Both the position numbers and the translations under genes were made by a program. From Eubacteriaceae bacterium (GTDB lineage Bacteria > Bacillota > Clostridia > Lachnospirales > Lachnospiraceae), in assembly GCA_902363805.1 (NCBI GenBank), contig CABJBF010000001.1, forward strand, positions 744,001 through 808,000: a stretch of DNA of 64,000 nt, given 5' to 3'. A model generated the notes under the pieces. It saw only the letters and a list, made by a program, of their open reading frames with translations. It did no database searches and had not been told where the DNA came from. Below, piece after piece: positions 28,901-39,492 of the stretch. Every line of letters starts with the position of its first letter. The stretch's first letter is position 1.

Positions 28901-29811
28901 TTGATATCGTACTTAACCCATTGGGTGTACCTTCTCGTATGAATATCGGACAGGTGCTTGAAATCCACTTTAGTTTAGCTGCTAAGGTATTAGGATTTAA
29001 CATTGCTACACCGGTATTTGATGGTGCGGATGAAAATGATATTATGGATACTCTCGAATTAGCTAATGATTATGCTAATATGGAATGGGGAGAGTTCAAA
29101 GAAAAATATAATGATACATTACGTGAAGATGTAATGTCTTACCTTGAGGAACATCTTGACCACAGAGAAGAGTGGAAGGGTGTACCAATTTCAAGAAATG
29201 GTAAGGTAAGATTAAGAGATGGTAGAACAGGTGAATATTTTGATAGCCCGGTTACAATCGGATTCATGCATTACCTTAAACTCCATCACTTGGTTGATGA
29301 TAAGATTCATGCACGTTCAACAGGTCCTTACTCACTTGTTACTCAGCAGCCACTTGGTGGTAAAGCTCAGTTCGGTGGACAGAGATTTGGTGAAATGGAA
29401 GTTTGGGCGCTTGAAGCTTATGGCGCATCATATACTCTTCAGGAAATCTTAACAGTTAAGTCTGATGATGTTGTTGGACGTGTTAAGACATATGAAGCAA
29501 TTATTAAAGGTGAGAATATTCCACAGCCTGGAATTCCAGAGTCATTTAAGGTTCTTTTGAAGGAACTTCAGTCACTTGCCTTAGATGTTAAGGTATTAGA
29601 TGAAAATGACGAAGAAGTAGAATTAAAGGAAAGCATTGATTATGGTGAAACAAACATAAATGCAATTATTAACAATGATAGAAACTTTAATTCAAATAAA
29701 GAAAATGCCAATGATTTTGAAAAAGCTGGTTATACAACACAGGAATTCGTTAACGAAGAACTTCAGGCAGTTGGCGCATCAGAAGATGTTTCTAGTGACG
29801 ACAACGAGTAG
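25984..29811 (+). CDS. rpoB: DNA-directed RNA polymerase subunit beta
   Basis: Catalytic-core subunit of RNA polymerase (about 1275 aa). The rifampicin-pocket region reads [20 protein letters not shown] then [11 protein letters not shown], with no obvious resistance substitution. [17 protein letters not shown] and [20 protein letters not shown] are conserved. Two close ATGs exist (25978 and 25984); the second is better spaced from AAGGGGTG. It is followed by rpoC after 18 bases. The acidic tail of about 90 residues after the conserved end is lineage-specific. Confidence 0.97.
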   Translation: MEKKRIRPVKSGRSLRMSYSRQKEVLDMPNLIEVQRNSYEWFLSDGLKEALDDISPIEDYSQNLSLEFVDFKLCVEDKKYTIEECKERDATYAAPLKVKVRLHNKETGEFTEHDIFMGDLPLMTETGTFVINGAERVIVSQLVRSPGIYYGVSHDKVGKEIFTSTVIPNRGAWLEYETDSNDIFSVRVDRTRKVPVTVLIRALGIGTNAEIIDLFGEEPKLLASFEKDPSEGYQDGLLELYKKIRPGEPLSVDSAESLITGMFFDSRRYDLAKVGRYKFNKKLALKNRIKGHVLAEDVVDATTGEVLASAGDRVTEEMAIKIQNAAVPAVWIQTEIRNEKVLSNMMVDINSYVDFDCTDLGVNEAVFYPVLEEILQENATEEDLKDAISRRIHELIPKHITKEDILASINYCMNIECGIGTADDIDHLGNRRIRAVGELLQNQYRIGLSRMERVVRERMTTQDLEGISPQTLINIKPVTAAVKEFFGSSQLSQFMDQNNPLGELTHKRRLSALGPGGLSRDRAGFEVRDVHYTHYGRMCPIETPEGPNIGLINSFATYARINEYGFVEAPYRRVDKSDPSNPRVTDEVVYLTADEEDNYTVAQANEPLDENGYFIHNNVSGRYREETSQFPKKRIDLMDVSPRMVFSVATSMIPFLQNDDANRALMGSNMQRQAVPLMTTEAPVIGTGMEAKAAVDSGVCVVAKRAGVVERATSKEITIKYDDNGEKETYHLLKFQRSNQGNCYNHRTIVFKGDHVEAGEVIADGASTSNGEIALGKNPLIGFMTWEGYNYEDAVLLSERLVQDDVYTSIHIEEYETDARDTKLGPEEITNDVPGVGDEARKDLDERGIIRIGAEVRAGDILVGKVTPKGETELTPEERLLRAIFGEKAREVRDTSLKVPHGTSGIVVDAKVFKRENGDELAPGVNESVRIYIAQKRKISVGDKMAGRHGNKGVVSRVLPVEDMPFLPNGRPLDIVLNPLGVPSRMNIGQVLEIHFSLAAKVLGFNIATPVFDGADENDIMDTLELANDYANMEWGEFKEKYNDTLREDVMSYLEEHLDHREEWKGVPISRNGKVRLRDGRTGEYFDSPVTIGFMHYLKLHHLVDDKIHARSTGPYSLVTQQPLGGKAQFGGQRFGEMEVWALEAYGASYTLQEILTVKSDDVVGRVKTYEAIIKGENIPQPGIPESFKVLLKELQSLALDVKVLDENDEEVELKESIDYGETNINAIINNDRNFNSNKENANDFEKAGYTTQEFVNEELQAVGASEDVSSDDNE

Positions 29812-29829
29812 TAGAAGGGAGATTTGATC

Positions 29830-32800
29830 ATGACAGATAACAACATTAGTGAACAGGTGGCATTTGACAAGATTAAAATCGGTCTTGCATCACCGGAAAA
29901 GATCAGAGAATGGTCAAAGGGTGAAGTAACAAAACCAGAGACAATTAACTACAGAACTTTAAAGCCTGAAAAGGACGGATTGTTTTGTGAAAAAATCTTT
30001 GGACCTAGCAAAGACTGGGAATGTCATTGTGGAAAATATAAGAAAATCAGATATAAAGGTGTCATTTGTGACAGATGTGGTGTTGAAGTAACTAAGGCCA
30101 GCGTTCGTAGAGAGCGTATGGGTAGAGTTGAACTTGCAGCTCCTGTATCACACATTTGGTACTTCAAGGGTATCCCATCGAGAATGGGATTAATCCTTGA
30201 TATATCTCCAAAGGTATTGGAAAAAGTATTGTATTTTGCATCATACATTGTACTTGACCCAATGGATACAAATCTTGAGTACAAGCAGGTTTTATCTGAA
30301 AAAGAATTCAGAGAAGCTTATGAAGAATATGCAGGAAAATTCAGAGTAGGCATGGGTGCTGAAGCTATTAAAGAATTACTTGCAGCTATAGATTTGGATA
30401 AAGAAGCTGAAGAACTTAAAGCAGAGTTATTTGAAGCAACAGGTCAGAAAAAGACTAAGATTGTTAAAAGACTTGAAGTTATGGAAGCTTTCAGAAGTTC
30501 AGGAAACAAACCTGAATGGATGATTCTTGATGTAATACCTGTAATTCCACCTGACTTAAGACCTATGGTACAGTTAGATGGTGGTAGATTTGCTACATCA
30601 GATTTAAATGATTTATACAGAAGAATCATAAATAGAAATAACCGTCTTAAGAGACTTCTTGAATTAGGCGCTCCGGAAATCATTGTTAGAAATGAAAAGA
30701 GAATGCTTCAGGAAGCTGTAGACGCGTTAATCGATAATGGTAGAAGAGGAAGACCTGTAACAGGTCCTGGAAACAGAGCTCTTAAATCATTATCAGACAT
30801 GCTTAAAGGTAAGCAGGGACGTTTCCGTCAGAACTTACTTGGTAAGCGTGTTGACTATTCAGGACGTTCAGTTATCGTTGTAGGACCGGAACTTAAGATT
30901 TATCAGTGTGGTCTTCCAAAGGAGATGGCTATTGAATTGTTCAAACCATTTGTTATGAAAGAATTAGTAGCAAATGGAACAGCACACAATATTAAGAGTG
31001 CTAAGAAGATGGTAGAAAGATTGCAGACAGAAGTATGGGATGTATTAGAGGATGTAATTAAAGAACATCCGGTTATGCTTAACCGTGCCCCTACACTTCA
31101 CAGACTTGGTATTCAGGCATTTGAACCTGTTTTAGTTGAAGGTAGAGCTATTAAGCTTCATCCACTTGTATGTACAGCTTATAATGCCGACTTCGATGGT
31201 GACCAGATGGCCGTGCATCTTCCATTATCAGTAGAAGCACAGGCAGAATGTAGATTCTTATTATTGTCACCAAACAACTTATTAAAACCATCAGATGGTG
31301 CACCTGTAGCAGTTCCTTCACAGGATATGGTACTTGGTATTTACTATTTGACAATGGATAAATATGTTGATTATTCAGATGATGAGAAACTTGTTAAGAC
31401 ATTAGAAAAGGCAAAAGTTTACGAAGATGAAGACAGTATCAGAAAAGAATTAAATGATGGAAAAATTGATGTTGATTCAATGATTAAATTCCATGCAGAT
31501 GACAGAGTTGTAATTTGTAAAACTATTGACGTTTTAGGACGTAGCTTTAGCAATGAAAATCAGGCAATTCTCGCATATGAAAATGGAGAAATTACTCTTC
31601 ACCAGAAGATTCGTGTAAAGAGAACTGTATACAACAATGAAGGTAAGGAAATTACAGGTGTTGTTGATACGACTCTTGGACGTTTAATATTTAATGAAAT
31701 CCTTCCACAGGATTTGGGATTTGTTAAGAGAGAAACAGATGAAGACTTCCTTAAATTAGAAGTTGGATTCCACGTAGGAAAGAAACAGTTGAAACAGATT
31801 CTTGAAAAAGTAATCAATAACCATGGTGCAACAAAGACTGCTGAAGTTTTAGATGATATCAAGGCTATGGGTTATAAGTTCTCAACAAGAGCTGCCATGA
31901 CAGTTTCAATTTCTGATATGACAGTACCTGCAGCTAAACAGCAGATTTTAGATGATGCTGAAGAAACTGTAGAAAAGATTACAAAGAACTATCGTCGTGG
32001 TTTCTTAACAGATGAAGAAAGATACAAAGAAGTAATTACAACATGGCAGAAAGCTGATGATGAAATTACAAAAGCCCTTCTTACAGGACTTGATAAATAT
32101 AATAACATCTTTATGATGGCTGACTCTGGTGCCCGTGGTTCTGATAAGCAGATTAAACAGCTTGCCGGTATGCGTGGTTTGATGGCCGATACATCAGGTA
32201 GAACTATCGAGTTGCCTATTAAGTCAAACTTCCGTGAAGGTCTTGACGTTTTGGAATACTTCATTTCAGCTCATGGTGCTAGAAAAGGTATGGCAGATAC
32301 AGCGTTAAGAACAGCCGATTCAGGATACTTAACAAGACGTCTTGTTGATGTATCACAGGATTTAATTATTCGTGATGTTGACTGTTGTGAAGGAAAGGCA
32401 ATTCCATTTATGGAAATCGAAGCTTTCACAGACGGCGGTGAAGTAATTGAAAGTCTTGAAGAAAGAATTACAGGAAGATATTCTGCAGAAACAATTTATG
32501 ATGCAGAAGGAAATATCATTGTAAAAGCAAACCACATGATTACACCAAAGCGTGCAGCAAAGGTTGTAGCTACAGGTGTAGACAAGGTTAAGATTCGTAC
32601 AATTCTTACATGTAAATCACATGTAGGTGTATGTTCTAAGTGTTACGGTGCTAACATGGCTACAGGTCAGTCAGTACAGGTTGGTGAAGCAGTTGGTATT
32701 ATTGCTGCTCAGTCAATCGGTGAACCTGGTACACAGCTTACAATGAGAACATTCCACTCAGGTGGTATCGCCGGAGATGATATTACACAGGGTCTTCCTA

Positions 32801-33609
32801 GAGTAGAAGAATTATTTGAAGCTAGAAAGCCAAAGGGTCTTGCTATTATTGCTGAATTTGGTGGAAGAGCTGAAATTAAAGAAAATAAAAAGAAACGTGA
32901 AATTGTTATTACTAATGATGAAACAGGCGAATCAAAGACATATTTGATTCCTTACGGTTCAAGAATTAAGATTCTTGACGGTGCAATCCTTGAAGCAGGT
33001 GACGAACTTACAGAAGGTAGTATAAACCCACACGATCTCTTAAAGATTAAGGGACTTCGTGCAGTTCAGGATTATATGATTCGTGAAGTACAGAGAGTTT
33101 ACCGCTTACAGGGTGTAGAAATTAATGATAAGCACGTTGAAGTAATTGTACGTCAGATGCTTAAGAAGATTAAGGTTGACACAGCAGGAGATTCAGAATT
33201 CCTTCCAGGTACATCAGTTGACGTTCTTGATTTCAATGAAACAGTAGAACGTTTGCAGGAAGAAGGAAAAGAAGTTCCAACAGGTACTCAGGTAATGCTT
33301 GGTATCACAAAGGCCAGCCTTGCTACAAATTCATTCTTATCAGCAGCTTCATTCCAGGAAACAACAAGAGTTCTTACAGAAGCAGCTATTAATGGTAAGG
33401 TTGATCCACTTGTAGGTCTTAAGGAAAACGTAATCATTGGTAAATTAATCCCTGCAGGTACAGGTATGAAGAGATACCGTTCTGTAAAATTAGATACTGA
33501 TGACAATATTGCAAATGCAATAAACGATGATGATGTTTTATCATTCTCAGAAGATGAAGAAATTACATCAGAAGACGTTGTTGCGGTTAGCGAAGATACA
33601 GAAGAATAA
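29830..33609 (+). CDS. rpoC: DNA-directed RNA polymerase subunit beta'
   Basis: Largest polymerase subunit (1259 aa), carrying the active-site [16 protein letters not shown] with three metal-binding aspartates. The N-terminal zinc ribbon is [20 protein letters not shown], and the second zinc site [13 protein letters not shown] lies near residue 930. ATG 29830 has GGGAG 9 bases upstream; a TTG at 29824 is less likely. The preQ1 riboswitch of the next operon begins only 40 bases past its stop, so no separate rpoBC terminator is seen. Confidence 0.97.
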   Translation: MTDNNISEQVAFDKIKIGLASPEKIREWSKGEVTKPETINYRTLKPEKDGLFCEKIFGPSKDWECHCGKYKKIRYKGVICDRCGVEVTKASVRRERMGRVELAAPVSHIWYFKGIPSRMGLILDISPKVLEKVLYFASYIVLDPMDTNLEYKQVLSEKEFREAYEEYAGKFRVGMGAEAIKELLAAIDLDKEAEELKAELFEATGQKKTKIVKRLEVMEAFRSSGNKPEWMILDVIPVIPPDLRPMVQLDGGRFATSDLNDLYRRIINRNNRLKRLLELGAPEIIVRNEKRMLQEAVDALIDNGRRGRPVTGPGNRALKSLSDMLKGKQGRFRQNLLGKRVDYSGRSVIVVGPELKIYQCGLPKEMAIELFKPFVMKELVANGTAHNIKSAKKMVERLQTEVWDVLEDVIKEHPVMLNRAPTLHRLGIQAFEPVLVEGRAIKLHPLVCTAYNADFDGDQMAVHLPLSVEAQAECRFLLLSPNNLLKPSDGAPVAVPSQDMVLGIYYLTMDKYVDYSDDEKLVKTLEKAKVYEDEDSIRKELNDGKIDVDSMIKFHADDRVVICKTIDVLGRSFSNENQAILAYENGEITLHQKIRVKRTVYNNEGKEITGVVDTTLGRLIFNEILPQDLGFVKRETDEDFLKLEVGFHVGKKQLKQILEKVINNHGATKTAEVLDDIKAMGYKFSTRAAMTVSISDMTVPAAKQQILDDAEETVEKITKNYRRGFLTDEERYKEVITTWQKADDEITKALLTGLDKYNNIFMMADSGARGSDKQIKQLAGMRGLMADTSGRTIELPIKSNFREGLDVLEYFISAHGARKGMADTALRTADSGYLTRRLVDVSQDLIIRDVDCCEGKAIPFMEIEAFTDGGEVIESLEERITGRYSAETIYDAEGNIIVKANHMITPKRAAKVVATGVDKVKIRTILTCKSHVGVCSKCYGANMATGQSVQVGEAVGIIAAQSIGEPGTQLTMRTFHSGGIAGDDITQGLPRVEELFEARKPKGLAIIAEFGGRAEIKENKKKREIVITNDETGESKTYLIPYGSRIKILDGAILEAGDELTEGSINPHDLLKIKGLRAVQDYMIREVQRVYRLQGVEINDKHVEVIVRQMLKKIKVDTAGDSEFLPGTSVDVLDFNETVERLQEEGKEVPTGTQVMLGITKASLATNSFLSAASFQETTRVLTEAAINGKVDPLVGLKENVIIGKLIPAGTGMKRYRSVKLDTDDNIANAINDDDVLSFSEDEEITSEDVVAVSEDTEE

Positions 33610-33648
33610 AAAAATCAAAAGCAATATACTTGCATTTGATAATATAAA

Positions 33649-33690
33649 AGACAGTTCGTAACCATCCTGTCTATAAACAAAACTAAGGAT
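33649..33690 (+). promoter_or_regulatory. PreQ1-I riboswitch aptamer
   Basis: The sequence GACAGTTCGTAACCATCC, then CTGTC, then TATAAACAAAACTAAGGA fits the preQ1-I class. P1 is GACAG/CTGTC, the loop is cytosine-containing, and an A-rich tail leads to CTAAGGA, which forms the pseudoknot with the loop. It precedes genes for queuosine-precursor salvage, exactly where this riboswitch class is expected. Confidence 0.88.
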
Positions 33691-33700
33691 TTAATTTATG

Positions 33701-33734
33701 AAAAAAAGAGCGCCTTAGTGTGCTCTTTTTTTTG
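33701..33734 (+). terminator. Riboswitch-controlled terminator
   Basis: AAAAAGAGC pairs with GCTCTTTTT and is followed by T residues. Its loop CCTTAGT (33713-33719) is complementary to ACTAAGG (33682-33688) in the aptamer tail. Without ligand the two can pair as an antiterminator; with preQ1 bound the tail is occupied and the terminator forms. Confidence 0.8.
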
Positions 33735-33825
33735 TTACGAACTATAAAACATCTGCTGTACGAGTGGTGATTATAGTTTAAATAAGTATATTATAAAGTG
33801 CTGTTTGATAAAGGAGCAATTAATT

Positions 33826-34554
33826 ATGGTAGAAGGTTTTAATCCTGTAAGATATTCAATTATTAAAGGTAAATGTCCAAGAGAAATAGTAATGCTTGTT
33901 GGAAATGGGTGTAAATGGCGTAAATGCAGATTTTGTGATTATCATTTAGACTCAAGCCCTGACAAAGAATTTAATTATAAAATAAATAAAGCTGAACTTG
34001 AAAAAGTGACAGGAATGTTTGGTGAACTTGAAGTAATAAATTCAGGAAGCTTTGTAGATCTAGATGGAAATACAATTAAAATGATTAAGGATATTTGCGT
34101 AAATAAAAAAATAAAAAAAATTCATTTTGAATGTCATTGGATTCATAAAGATGAAGTTAAAGAATTTAAAAAGGAATTTATGGATTTGGGAGTAGAACCT
34201 GTAATTAGACTCGGATTAGAAACTTTTGATTATGACTTTAGAGAAAATTATCTTGTTAAAGGAATAGATGAAAAAAATCCGAAAATAATAGCTGAATATT
34301 TTGATGAAATTAATTTGCTTCAAGGAATAGAAGGACAAACAGCCGAATCTATGATTTGGGATATAGAAATGGGCTTAAAGCATTTTAAACGTGTATATGT
34401 AAATATTATGACAGAAAATAAAATGCCGATAAAGCCTGATAAAATGGTTATTGAGCAATTTAGAACAAAAGTATATCCACGATTTAAAGATAATGATAAA
34501 GTGGATATTCTATTAGAAAATACAGATTTTGGAGTTGGAGAGAATAAATGTTAA
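33826..34554 (+). CDS. queL: Radical SAM protein, QueL-like (probable queuine-to-preQ1 lyase)
   Basis: A 242 aa radical SAM enzyme with the cluster motif in GNGCKWRKCRFCDYH, spaced Cx4Cx2C rather than the common Cx3Cx2C. It sits under a preQ1-I riboswitch and overlaps a YhhQ-type precursor transporter, so a role in queuosine salvage is strongly implied. The known gut-Clostridia enzyme of this context is QueL, a radical SAM protein making preQ1 from queuine; assignment to that family is inference from context and motif. AAAGGAG precedes ATG 33826. Confidence 0.65.
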   Translation: MVEGFNPVRYSIIKGKCPREIVMLVGNGCKWRKCRFCDYHLDSSPDKEFNYKINKAELEKVTGMFGELEVINSGSFVDLDGNTIKMIKDICVNKKIKKIHFECHWIHKDEVKEFKKEFMDLGVEPVIRLGLETFDYDFRENYLVKGIDEKNPKIIAEYFDEINLLQGIEGQTAESMIWDIEMGLKHFKRVYVNIMTENKMPIKPDKMVIEQFRTKVYPRFKDNDKVDILLENTDFGVGENKC

Positions 34555-35264
34555 ATGAAATTTTATTAATAGGTTCAATAATTGTAATTTATGGAATGAC
34601 GCTTGTATTGTATAGAATTTTTGGAAAACAGGGATTATATACATTTACAATAATTGCAACAATAAGCGCTAATATCGAAGTTTTAATAGTTATTAATGCA
34701 TTTGGAATGGAAATGACATTAGGAAATGTGATATTTGCTTCTACATTTTTAATAACGGATATAATAAGTGAAATATATGGAAAAAAAGATGCTAAACTTG
34801 CGGTATATTTGGGTATATCTACATCAATTGCTTTTATAATTTTGTCGCAGTGGTGGCTTCAGTATATCCCTGCAGAAAGCGATTTTGCGATGCCTGCAAT
34901 GAAGACAATTTTTTCAAATACACCAAGATTAATGCTTACAAGTATGATTGTATATGCCATAGTACAGCAATTTGATGTGTGGGCATATCATAAATGGTGG
35001 GAATTTACTAAAAAGAAGTTTGGTAATGAAAGAAAATATTTATGGATTAGAAACAATGGTTCAACACTTGTATCACAGTTTTTAAATAATCTATTATTTT
35101 CATTTGGTGCATTTTGGGGAATACATTCAACATCAACAATAATAAAAATTGTAATTTCCAGTTATGTGATATTTATTGTAACAAGCCTTGCTGATACACC
35201 TTTTGTATATTGTGCAAGATTGATTTATGATAAAAATAAAGAAAAAGATAAATTTAAAAAGTAA
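34548..35264 (+). CDS. yhhQ: Queuosine precursor transporter (YhhQ/QPTR family)
   Basis: Inner-membrane transporter (238 aa, six predicted helices) of the YhhQ family, importing preQ0/preQ1 or queuine. The signature ASTFLITDIISEIYGKKDAK, the central VQQFDVWAYHKWWEFTKKKFG and LADTPFVYCARL are family hallmarks. It overlaps the upstream gene by 7 bases, so the two are coupled, and both are under the preQ1 riboswitch. Which precursor it carries is not readable here. Confidence 0.9.
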   Translation: MLNEILLIGSIIVIYGMTLVLYRIFGKQGLYTFTIIATISANIEVLIVINAFGMEMTLGNVIFASTFLITDIISEIYGKKDAKLAVYLGISTSIAFIILSQWWLQYIPAESDFAMPAMKTIFSNTPRLMLTSMIVYAIVQQFDVWAYHKWWEFTKKKFGNERKYLWIRNNGSTLVSQFLNNLLFSFGAFWGIHSTSTIIKIVISSYVIFIVTSLADTPFVYCARLIYDKNKEKDKFKK

Positions 35265-35316
35265 AGATTAAATGTACATGTGATGTAAGAAAAAATAATA
35301 TAATATATAAAAATGG

Positions 35317-35370
35317 TGCCTTATAGATTGAAAGAACTTTTAGTTTGAAACAATCTGTAGGGCATTTTTT
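35317..35370 (+). terminator. Terminator of the queuosine salvage operon
   Basis: TGCC..ATAGATTG pairs with CAATCT.TA.GGCA and is followed by six T residues, about 50 bases after the transporter gene. Confidence 0.7.
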
Positions 35371-35465
35371 GTGTGCTGATTATGTACAAAATTCTAAGCA
35401 ATTAAAAATATTATTTTTACTGAATTACTATATGAAAGATTTTAAGCAATTAACATTAATGCTAT

Positions 35466-35739
35466 TTTTTGATAAAAAAGAGAACTAAATATACCGACAA
35501 TACAGCAACAGATTATTATTACAAAGTAACATCTTATGTAAATAATCAGGAATCAGGTTTATCAGATCCTATTTCAGAAGATTTGTTCTGTAATGCTTAC
35601 AGGAAATCCTGAAATTTATCATGTAGTAAATTATTCAGGGGGAGCTGTAACATATGTGGGACAAAGACAGATTCTTACTTCATACGGTTCAGGTTTGGCA
35701 TTGCCAACTATTAAATTAACTAACAGTTTAACATATTAA
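35466..35739 (+). pseudogene. Decayed fibronectin type III-like surface protein fragment
   Basis: Two short frames with no start context carry remnants of one protein. The first (35466-35612) reads TKYTDNTATDYYYKVTSYVN then NQESGLSDPISED, the typical end of a fibronectin III repeat. The second, in another frame (35593-35739), reads YHVVNYSGGAVTYVGQRQIL and ends at a stop. The frame break, the missing 5' part and the lack of a ribosome site indicate a degraded tail of a larger cell-surface protein. The rest of the 617-base spacer holds only the preceding terminator. Confidence 0.55.
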
Positions 35740-35881
35740 AGCGTTAACTATTGAAAATAATGTGTAATTTGCTTATAATACTCTTTATATGCAGTTAGTT
35801 AAAGTGCTTTCGAATTTATTAATTCAATCCAGATAACACATAAATGCATAAAGAACAATTTATGAAAAGGAAAGAAAAAAG

Positions 35882-36454
35882 ATGAAAGATACGCTTGAAA
35901 TCAGATGGCACGGACGTGGAGGACAAGGTGCCAAAACAGCAGCTTTGCTTTTAGCAGAAGTGGCGTTTAAAACAGGTAAATATGCTCAGGGTTTCCCTGA
36001 ATATGGTCCTGAAAGAATGGGTGCGCCAATTACTGCTTATGACAGAATAAGTGATTCAGAAATTCGAGTTCATTCGAATATTTATGATCCGGAATTTGTA
36101 GTTGTAGTTGATGAAACTTTATTAGAGATTGTTGATGTTACAGCAGGTCTTAAAGAAGATGGAGCGATTCTAATTAATACTGCAAAAAGTAAGGAAGAAA
36201 TATTACCACTGTTAAAAGGATATAAAGGAAAAGTTTACACAGTTGATGCCAGAAAGATTTCAATGGAAACTCTTGGTAAAAATTTCCCTAATACACCAAT
36301 GCTTGCAGCTATAGTAAAGGTTACAGGAGTAATCGATGATGAAACATTCTTGAATGAGATGGAAGGTTCATTCAAGCATAAATTTGCAAGAAAACCTGAA
36401 GTAATTGAAGGAAATATGCAAGCTCTTAAGGTAGCTTTAAGGGAGGTTAAATAA
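35882..36454 (+). CDS. 2-oxoacid:ferredoxin oxidoreductase, gamma subunit
   Basis: Gamma subunit (190 aa) of a four-subunit 2-oxoacid:ferredoxin oxidoreductase (pyruvate or branched-chain 2-oxoacid type), which makes acyl-CoA, CO2 and reduced ferredoxin. EIRWHGRGGQGAKTAALLLAEVA is the family start; GFPEYGPERMGAP follows. AAGGAAAG precedes the ATG. It begins a tightly packed gamma-delta-alpha-beta operon. Sequence alone does not separate POR from VOR. Confidence 0.9.
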   Translation: MKDTLEIRWHGRGGQGAKTAALLLAEVAFKTGKYAQGFPEYGPERMGAPITAYDRISDSEIRVHSNIYDPEFVVVVDETLLEIVDVTAGLKEDGAILINTAKSKEEILPLLKGYKGKVYTVDARKISMETLGKNFPNTPMLAAIVKVTGVIDDETFLNEMEGSFKHKFARKPEVIEGNMQALKVALREVK

Positions 36455-36766
36455 ATGGCAAAGACAGATATAACAAAGTTAGGAACTGATGTAGCATGGC
36501 AGGATGTTACAAGAGGTAACACAGTTGTAGGCTGCGGAACAACAAAGCAGTTTGTAACAGGTGACTGGACAAATGTAGCACCTGTTATAGATGAAGAAAA
36601 ATGCAAACAGTGTTTATTATGCGTACCTTGTTGTCCGGATAGCGCAATTCCGGTAAAAGATTACAAGAGATGTGCAATAGATTATGATCATTGTAAAGGA
36701 TGTGGAATTTGTGTTAAAGCATGTCCATTTGGAGCAATAAAGATGGAGGTGAAGAAGAATGCCTAA
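36455..36766 (+). CDS. 2-oxoacid:ferredoxin oxidoreductase, delta subunit (2x[4Fe-4S])
   Basis: Ferredoxin-like subunit (103 aa) with two [4Fe-4S] motifs, CKQCLLCVPCCPDSAIP and CKGCGICVKACPFGAI, carrying electrons from the thiamine site to soluble ferredoxin. It starts directly after the gamma stop codon and overlaps the alpha gene by 8 bases, so subunit amounts are likely balanced by coupled translation. Confidence 0.92.
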   Translation: MAKTDITKLGTDVAWQDVTRGNTVVGCGTTKQFVTGDWTNVAPVIDEEKCKQCLLCVPCCPDSAIPVKDYKRCAIDYDHCKGCGICVKACPFGAIKMEVKKNA

Positions 36767-37952
36767 GAAAGTACAGATGTCAGGAAATGAAGCAGTTGCA
36801 AATGCTTTAAGACAGATTAATCCGGATGTATTTCCAATGTTTCCGATCACACCATCAACTGAAATTCCACAGTATTTTGCAAATTATGTATCAAATGGAT
36901 TAGTTGATACAGAATTTATTACAGTTGAAAGTGAACATAGTTCAATGTCAGCAGCAATTGGTGCATCAGCAGCAGGAGCGAGAGCATTGACAGCAACATC
37001 ATCTGCAGGACTCGCATTTATGTGGGAAGTATTAGGTGTTGCAGCATCTCATAGAGTACCTGTTGTATTAGCAGCAGTTTGTAGAGCTCTTACAGGCCCT
37101 CTTAACATTAACTGTGATCATTCAGATACAATGGGAGCAAGAGATTCAGGTTGGATTCAGTTATATGCTGAAACAAATCAGGAAGCATATGACAATATGG
37201 TTATGGCTTACAGAATTGCAGAACATAAGGATGTTATGTTACCAATTATGATTTGCCAGGATGGATTTATTACAAGTCATGCCGTAATGAATATGGAATT
37301 ACTTGATGATGATGTAGTAAAGAATTTCGTTGGAGAATATGAGCCGGAAGATTATTTGCTCAATCCAAATGAAACATATGCAGTAGGACCATATGCCATC
37401 ACTGATTACTATATGGAATCAAGAAAAGCACAGGCTCATGCAATGGAAAATGCAAAGCAGGTAATTAAAGATATTGCAGAAGAATTTGAAAAAATATCAG
37501 GACGTAAATACGGTCTTATTGAAGAATATAGAATGGAAGATGCTGAATATGCAGTTGTTATTATAGGTTCAGCTGCAGGAACAACAAAGGAAGCAATCGA
37601 CCATATGAGAGAAAATGGTGAAAAGGTAGGTCTTATAAAAGTAAGATCATTCAGACCTTTCCCTGGAGAAGAAATTGCAGCTTCACTTAAAAAATGTAAG
37701 GCTGTAGCAATAATGGACAGATCTGAAAGCTTTTCAACAAATGGAGGCCCATTAGGAGCAGAGACAATGCAGGCAATGTACACAGCAAGATGTACAGCTC
37801 TTACAATTGATATCATGTATGGTATTGGTGGACGTGATGTTACAGTTGATGACATGATTAATGTATATGATACATTAAAAGACATCGCAGCAACAGGAGA
37901 AACAGGTGACGTTTACAGATACATGGGATTAAGAGATAAGGAGGCAAAATAA
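36759..37952 (+). CDS. 2-oxoacid:ferredoxin oxidoreductase, alpha subunit
   Basis: Alpha subunit (397 aa) with the pyrimidine-binding domain: FPITPSTEIPQYFANYV, VESEHSSMSAAIGASAAGAR and TATSSAGLAFMWEVLGVAA. It binds CoA and pairs with the beta subunit around thiamine diphosphate. GGAGGTG lies in the delta gene just before the ATG. The next gene begins immediately after its stop. Confidence 0.93.
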   Translation: MPKKVQMSGNEAVANALRQINPDVFPMFPITPSTEIPQYFANYVSNGLVDTEFITVESEHSSMSAAIGASAAGARALTATSSAGLAFMWEVLGVAASHRVPVVLAAVCRALTGPLNINCDHSDTMGARDSGWIQLYAETNQEAYDNMVMAYRIAEHKDVMLPIMICQDGFITSHAVMNMELLDDDVVKNFVGEYEPEDYLLNPNETYAVGPYAITDYYMESRKAQAHAMENAKQVIKDIAEEFEKISGRKYGLIEEYRMEDAEYAVVIIGSAAGTTKEAIDHMRENGEKVGLIKVRSFRPFPGEEIAASLKKCKAVAIMDRSESFSTNGGPLGAETMQAMYTARCTALTIDIMYGIGGRDVTVDDMINVYDTLKDIAATGETGDVYRYMGLRDKEAK

Positions 37953-38885
37953 ATGGGTTACAATTTTAAAGAAACAATGAATAAGCCTGAAAGATTTGCT
38001 CCCGGTCATAGAATGTGTGCAGGTTGTGGAGCTACTATAACAGCAAGAAACGTTCTTAGAGGACTTCATGAAGGTGATAAGGCAGTTATTTCATGTGCAA
38101 CAGGATGTTTAAATGTATCGTCATTTATGTATCCATATGTAGCATGGGAAGACAGTTATATACATAGTGCATTTGAAAACGCAAGTTCGACAATGAGTGG
38201 TGTTGAAGGTGCATATAAGGCTTTAAAGAAAAAAGGTAAATTAAAAGAAGATTATAAATTCATTACATTTGGTGGTGATGGTGGTACATATGATATCGGT
38301 ATCCAGTCTCTTTCAGGAGCAATGGAAAGAGGAACAAATATGACGTATGTATGCTACGATAATGGAGCATATATGAATACCGGTACACAGCGTTCATCAG
38401 CAACTCCAATGTATGCGGATACAACAACAACACCTGTTGGACCAAAATGTAAAGGTAAAGCACAGTATAGAAAAGATTTAGCAGCAATACTTGCAGCACA
38501 TGACATTCCATACGTTGCACAGACAACTTTACTTCAGGGATTTAAAGATATGCATGTTAAGGCTGAAAAAGCTATCTATACAGATGGACCAGCATTTTTA
38601 AATGTTATGTCACCATGTCCTACAGGATGGAAATATAAAGCTGACGAAATAATGGAAATATGTAAGTTAGGTGTAGAAACTAATTACTGGCCATTATTTG
38701 AAGTGATTGATGGCAAATGGATTTTGAATTATGAACCAAAGAAGAGACTTCCAATTGAAGAATTTTTAAGAACACAGGGAAGATTTAAACATTTGTTTAA
38801 ACCTGAAAATGAACACCTGATTGAAGAATTCCAGAAGGAAGTTGACAGAAGATGGGATGATTTGTTATTCAAATGTAGCAGATAA
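37953..38885 (+). CDS. 2-oxoacid:ferredoxin oxidoreductase, beta subunit (thiamine diphosphate)
   Basis: Beta subunit (310 aa) holding thiamine diphosphate and one [4Fe-4S] cluster: HRMCAGCGATITARNVL, FGGDGGTYDIGIQSLSGA (GDG motif) and NGAYMNTGTQRSSATP. It ends the operon; a terminator follows at 38958-39006. With the other subunits it supplies acyl-CoA and reduced ferredoxin for fermentative metabolism. Confidence 0.93.
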   Translation: MGYNFKETMNKPERFAPGHRMCAGCGATITARNVLRGLHEGDKAVISCATGCLNVSSFMYPYVAWEDSYIHSAFENASSTMSGVEGAYKALKKKGKLKEDYKFITFGGDGGTYDIGIQSLSGAMERGTNMTYVCYDNGAYMNTGTQRSSATPMYADTTTTPVGPKCKGKAQYRKDLAAILAAHDIPYVAQTTLLQGFKDMHVKAEKAIYTDGPAFLNVMSPCPTGWKYKADEIMEICKLGVETNYWPLFEVIDGKWILNYEPKKRLPIEEFLRTQGRFKHLFKPENEHLIEEFQKEVDRRWDDLLFKCSR

Positions 38886-38957
38886 CAGTATGAAAAATGC
38901 TGTTGTAAAATTACACAAAATGGTGTAAATTAAGATAGATTAATATTGACATATAAA

Positions 38958-39006
38958 GGCTGCCAAAAATAGAGAATATAATTTCTGTTTTTGACAGCCG
39001 ATTTTT
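38958..39006 (+). terminator. Terminator of the 2-oxoacid oxidoreductase operon
   Basis: GGCTG.CAAAAA.AGA pairs with TCTGTTTTTGACAGCC and is followed by GATTTTTC. The stem is long with two mismatches. Confidence 0.65.
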
Positions 39007-39029
39007 CTGAGGGAAAGAATAGGAATAAG

Positions 39030-39452
39030 ATGGAATTTGAATTTAATCGAGAAAAAAGCAGTTTCATAAAAGTTTTAAAAGGAAAATGCGAAAAAAATGC
39101 ATTAAAGTGCAGTGTTGAAGATAATAAAATAATGATTGAAACATTTGATAATTCAGAAGGAAAGTTAGAAGATGCTATACCGGCAGTTTTTAAAGGAACA
39201 ATTGAAGCTAAAGAAAATAAAACATCAATTAAAGGAAGATTTACAAACGGATTTTATTTGACAACATTAGTAGCGGTAGCAGCGATATTAATAATTGCAA
39301 GATTATCATGGTCAATATATCAGAAACAATTGGACAATATTATTATGTGTGCCATAGCTACTGCAATATTAGTAATTGTTTGTGTAGTTGTTAACATTAA
39401 AGGAAAAAAAACAAAAGAAAGAATAATAACTTTGTTAAAACAGTTGCAATAA
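39030..39452 (+). CDS. Hypothetical two-helix membrane protein
   Basis: A 140 aa protein I do not recognise. The first 70 residues form a soluble, charged domain (FEFNREKSSFIKVLKGKCEK). Two hydrophobic helices follow (about 72-92 and 97-117), then a short basic tail. AGGAATAAG precedes ATG 39030; the frame extends further up without a ribosome site. The flippase gene comes 40 bases later and may be co-transcribed. No function can be assigned. Confidence 0.6.
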   Translation: MEFEFNREKSSFIKVLKGKCEKNALKCSVEDNKIMIETFDNSEGKLEDAIPAVFKGTIEAKENKTSIKGRFTNGFYLTTLVAVAAILIIARLSWSIYQKQLDNIIMCAIATAILVIVCVVVNIKGKKTKERIITLLKQLQ

Positions 39453-39492
39453 AGTTAATAAGTAATGATTTTGAGAAAAGGGATAATAAGTA

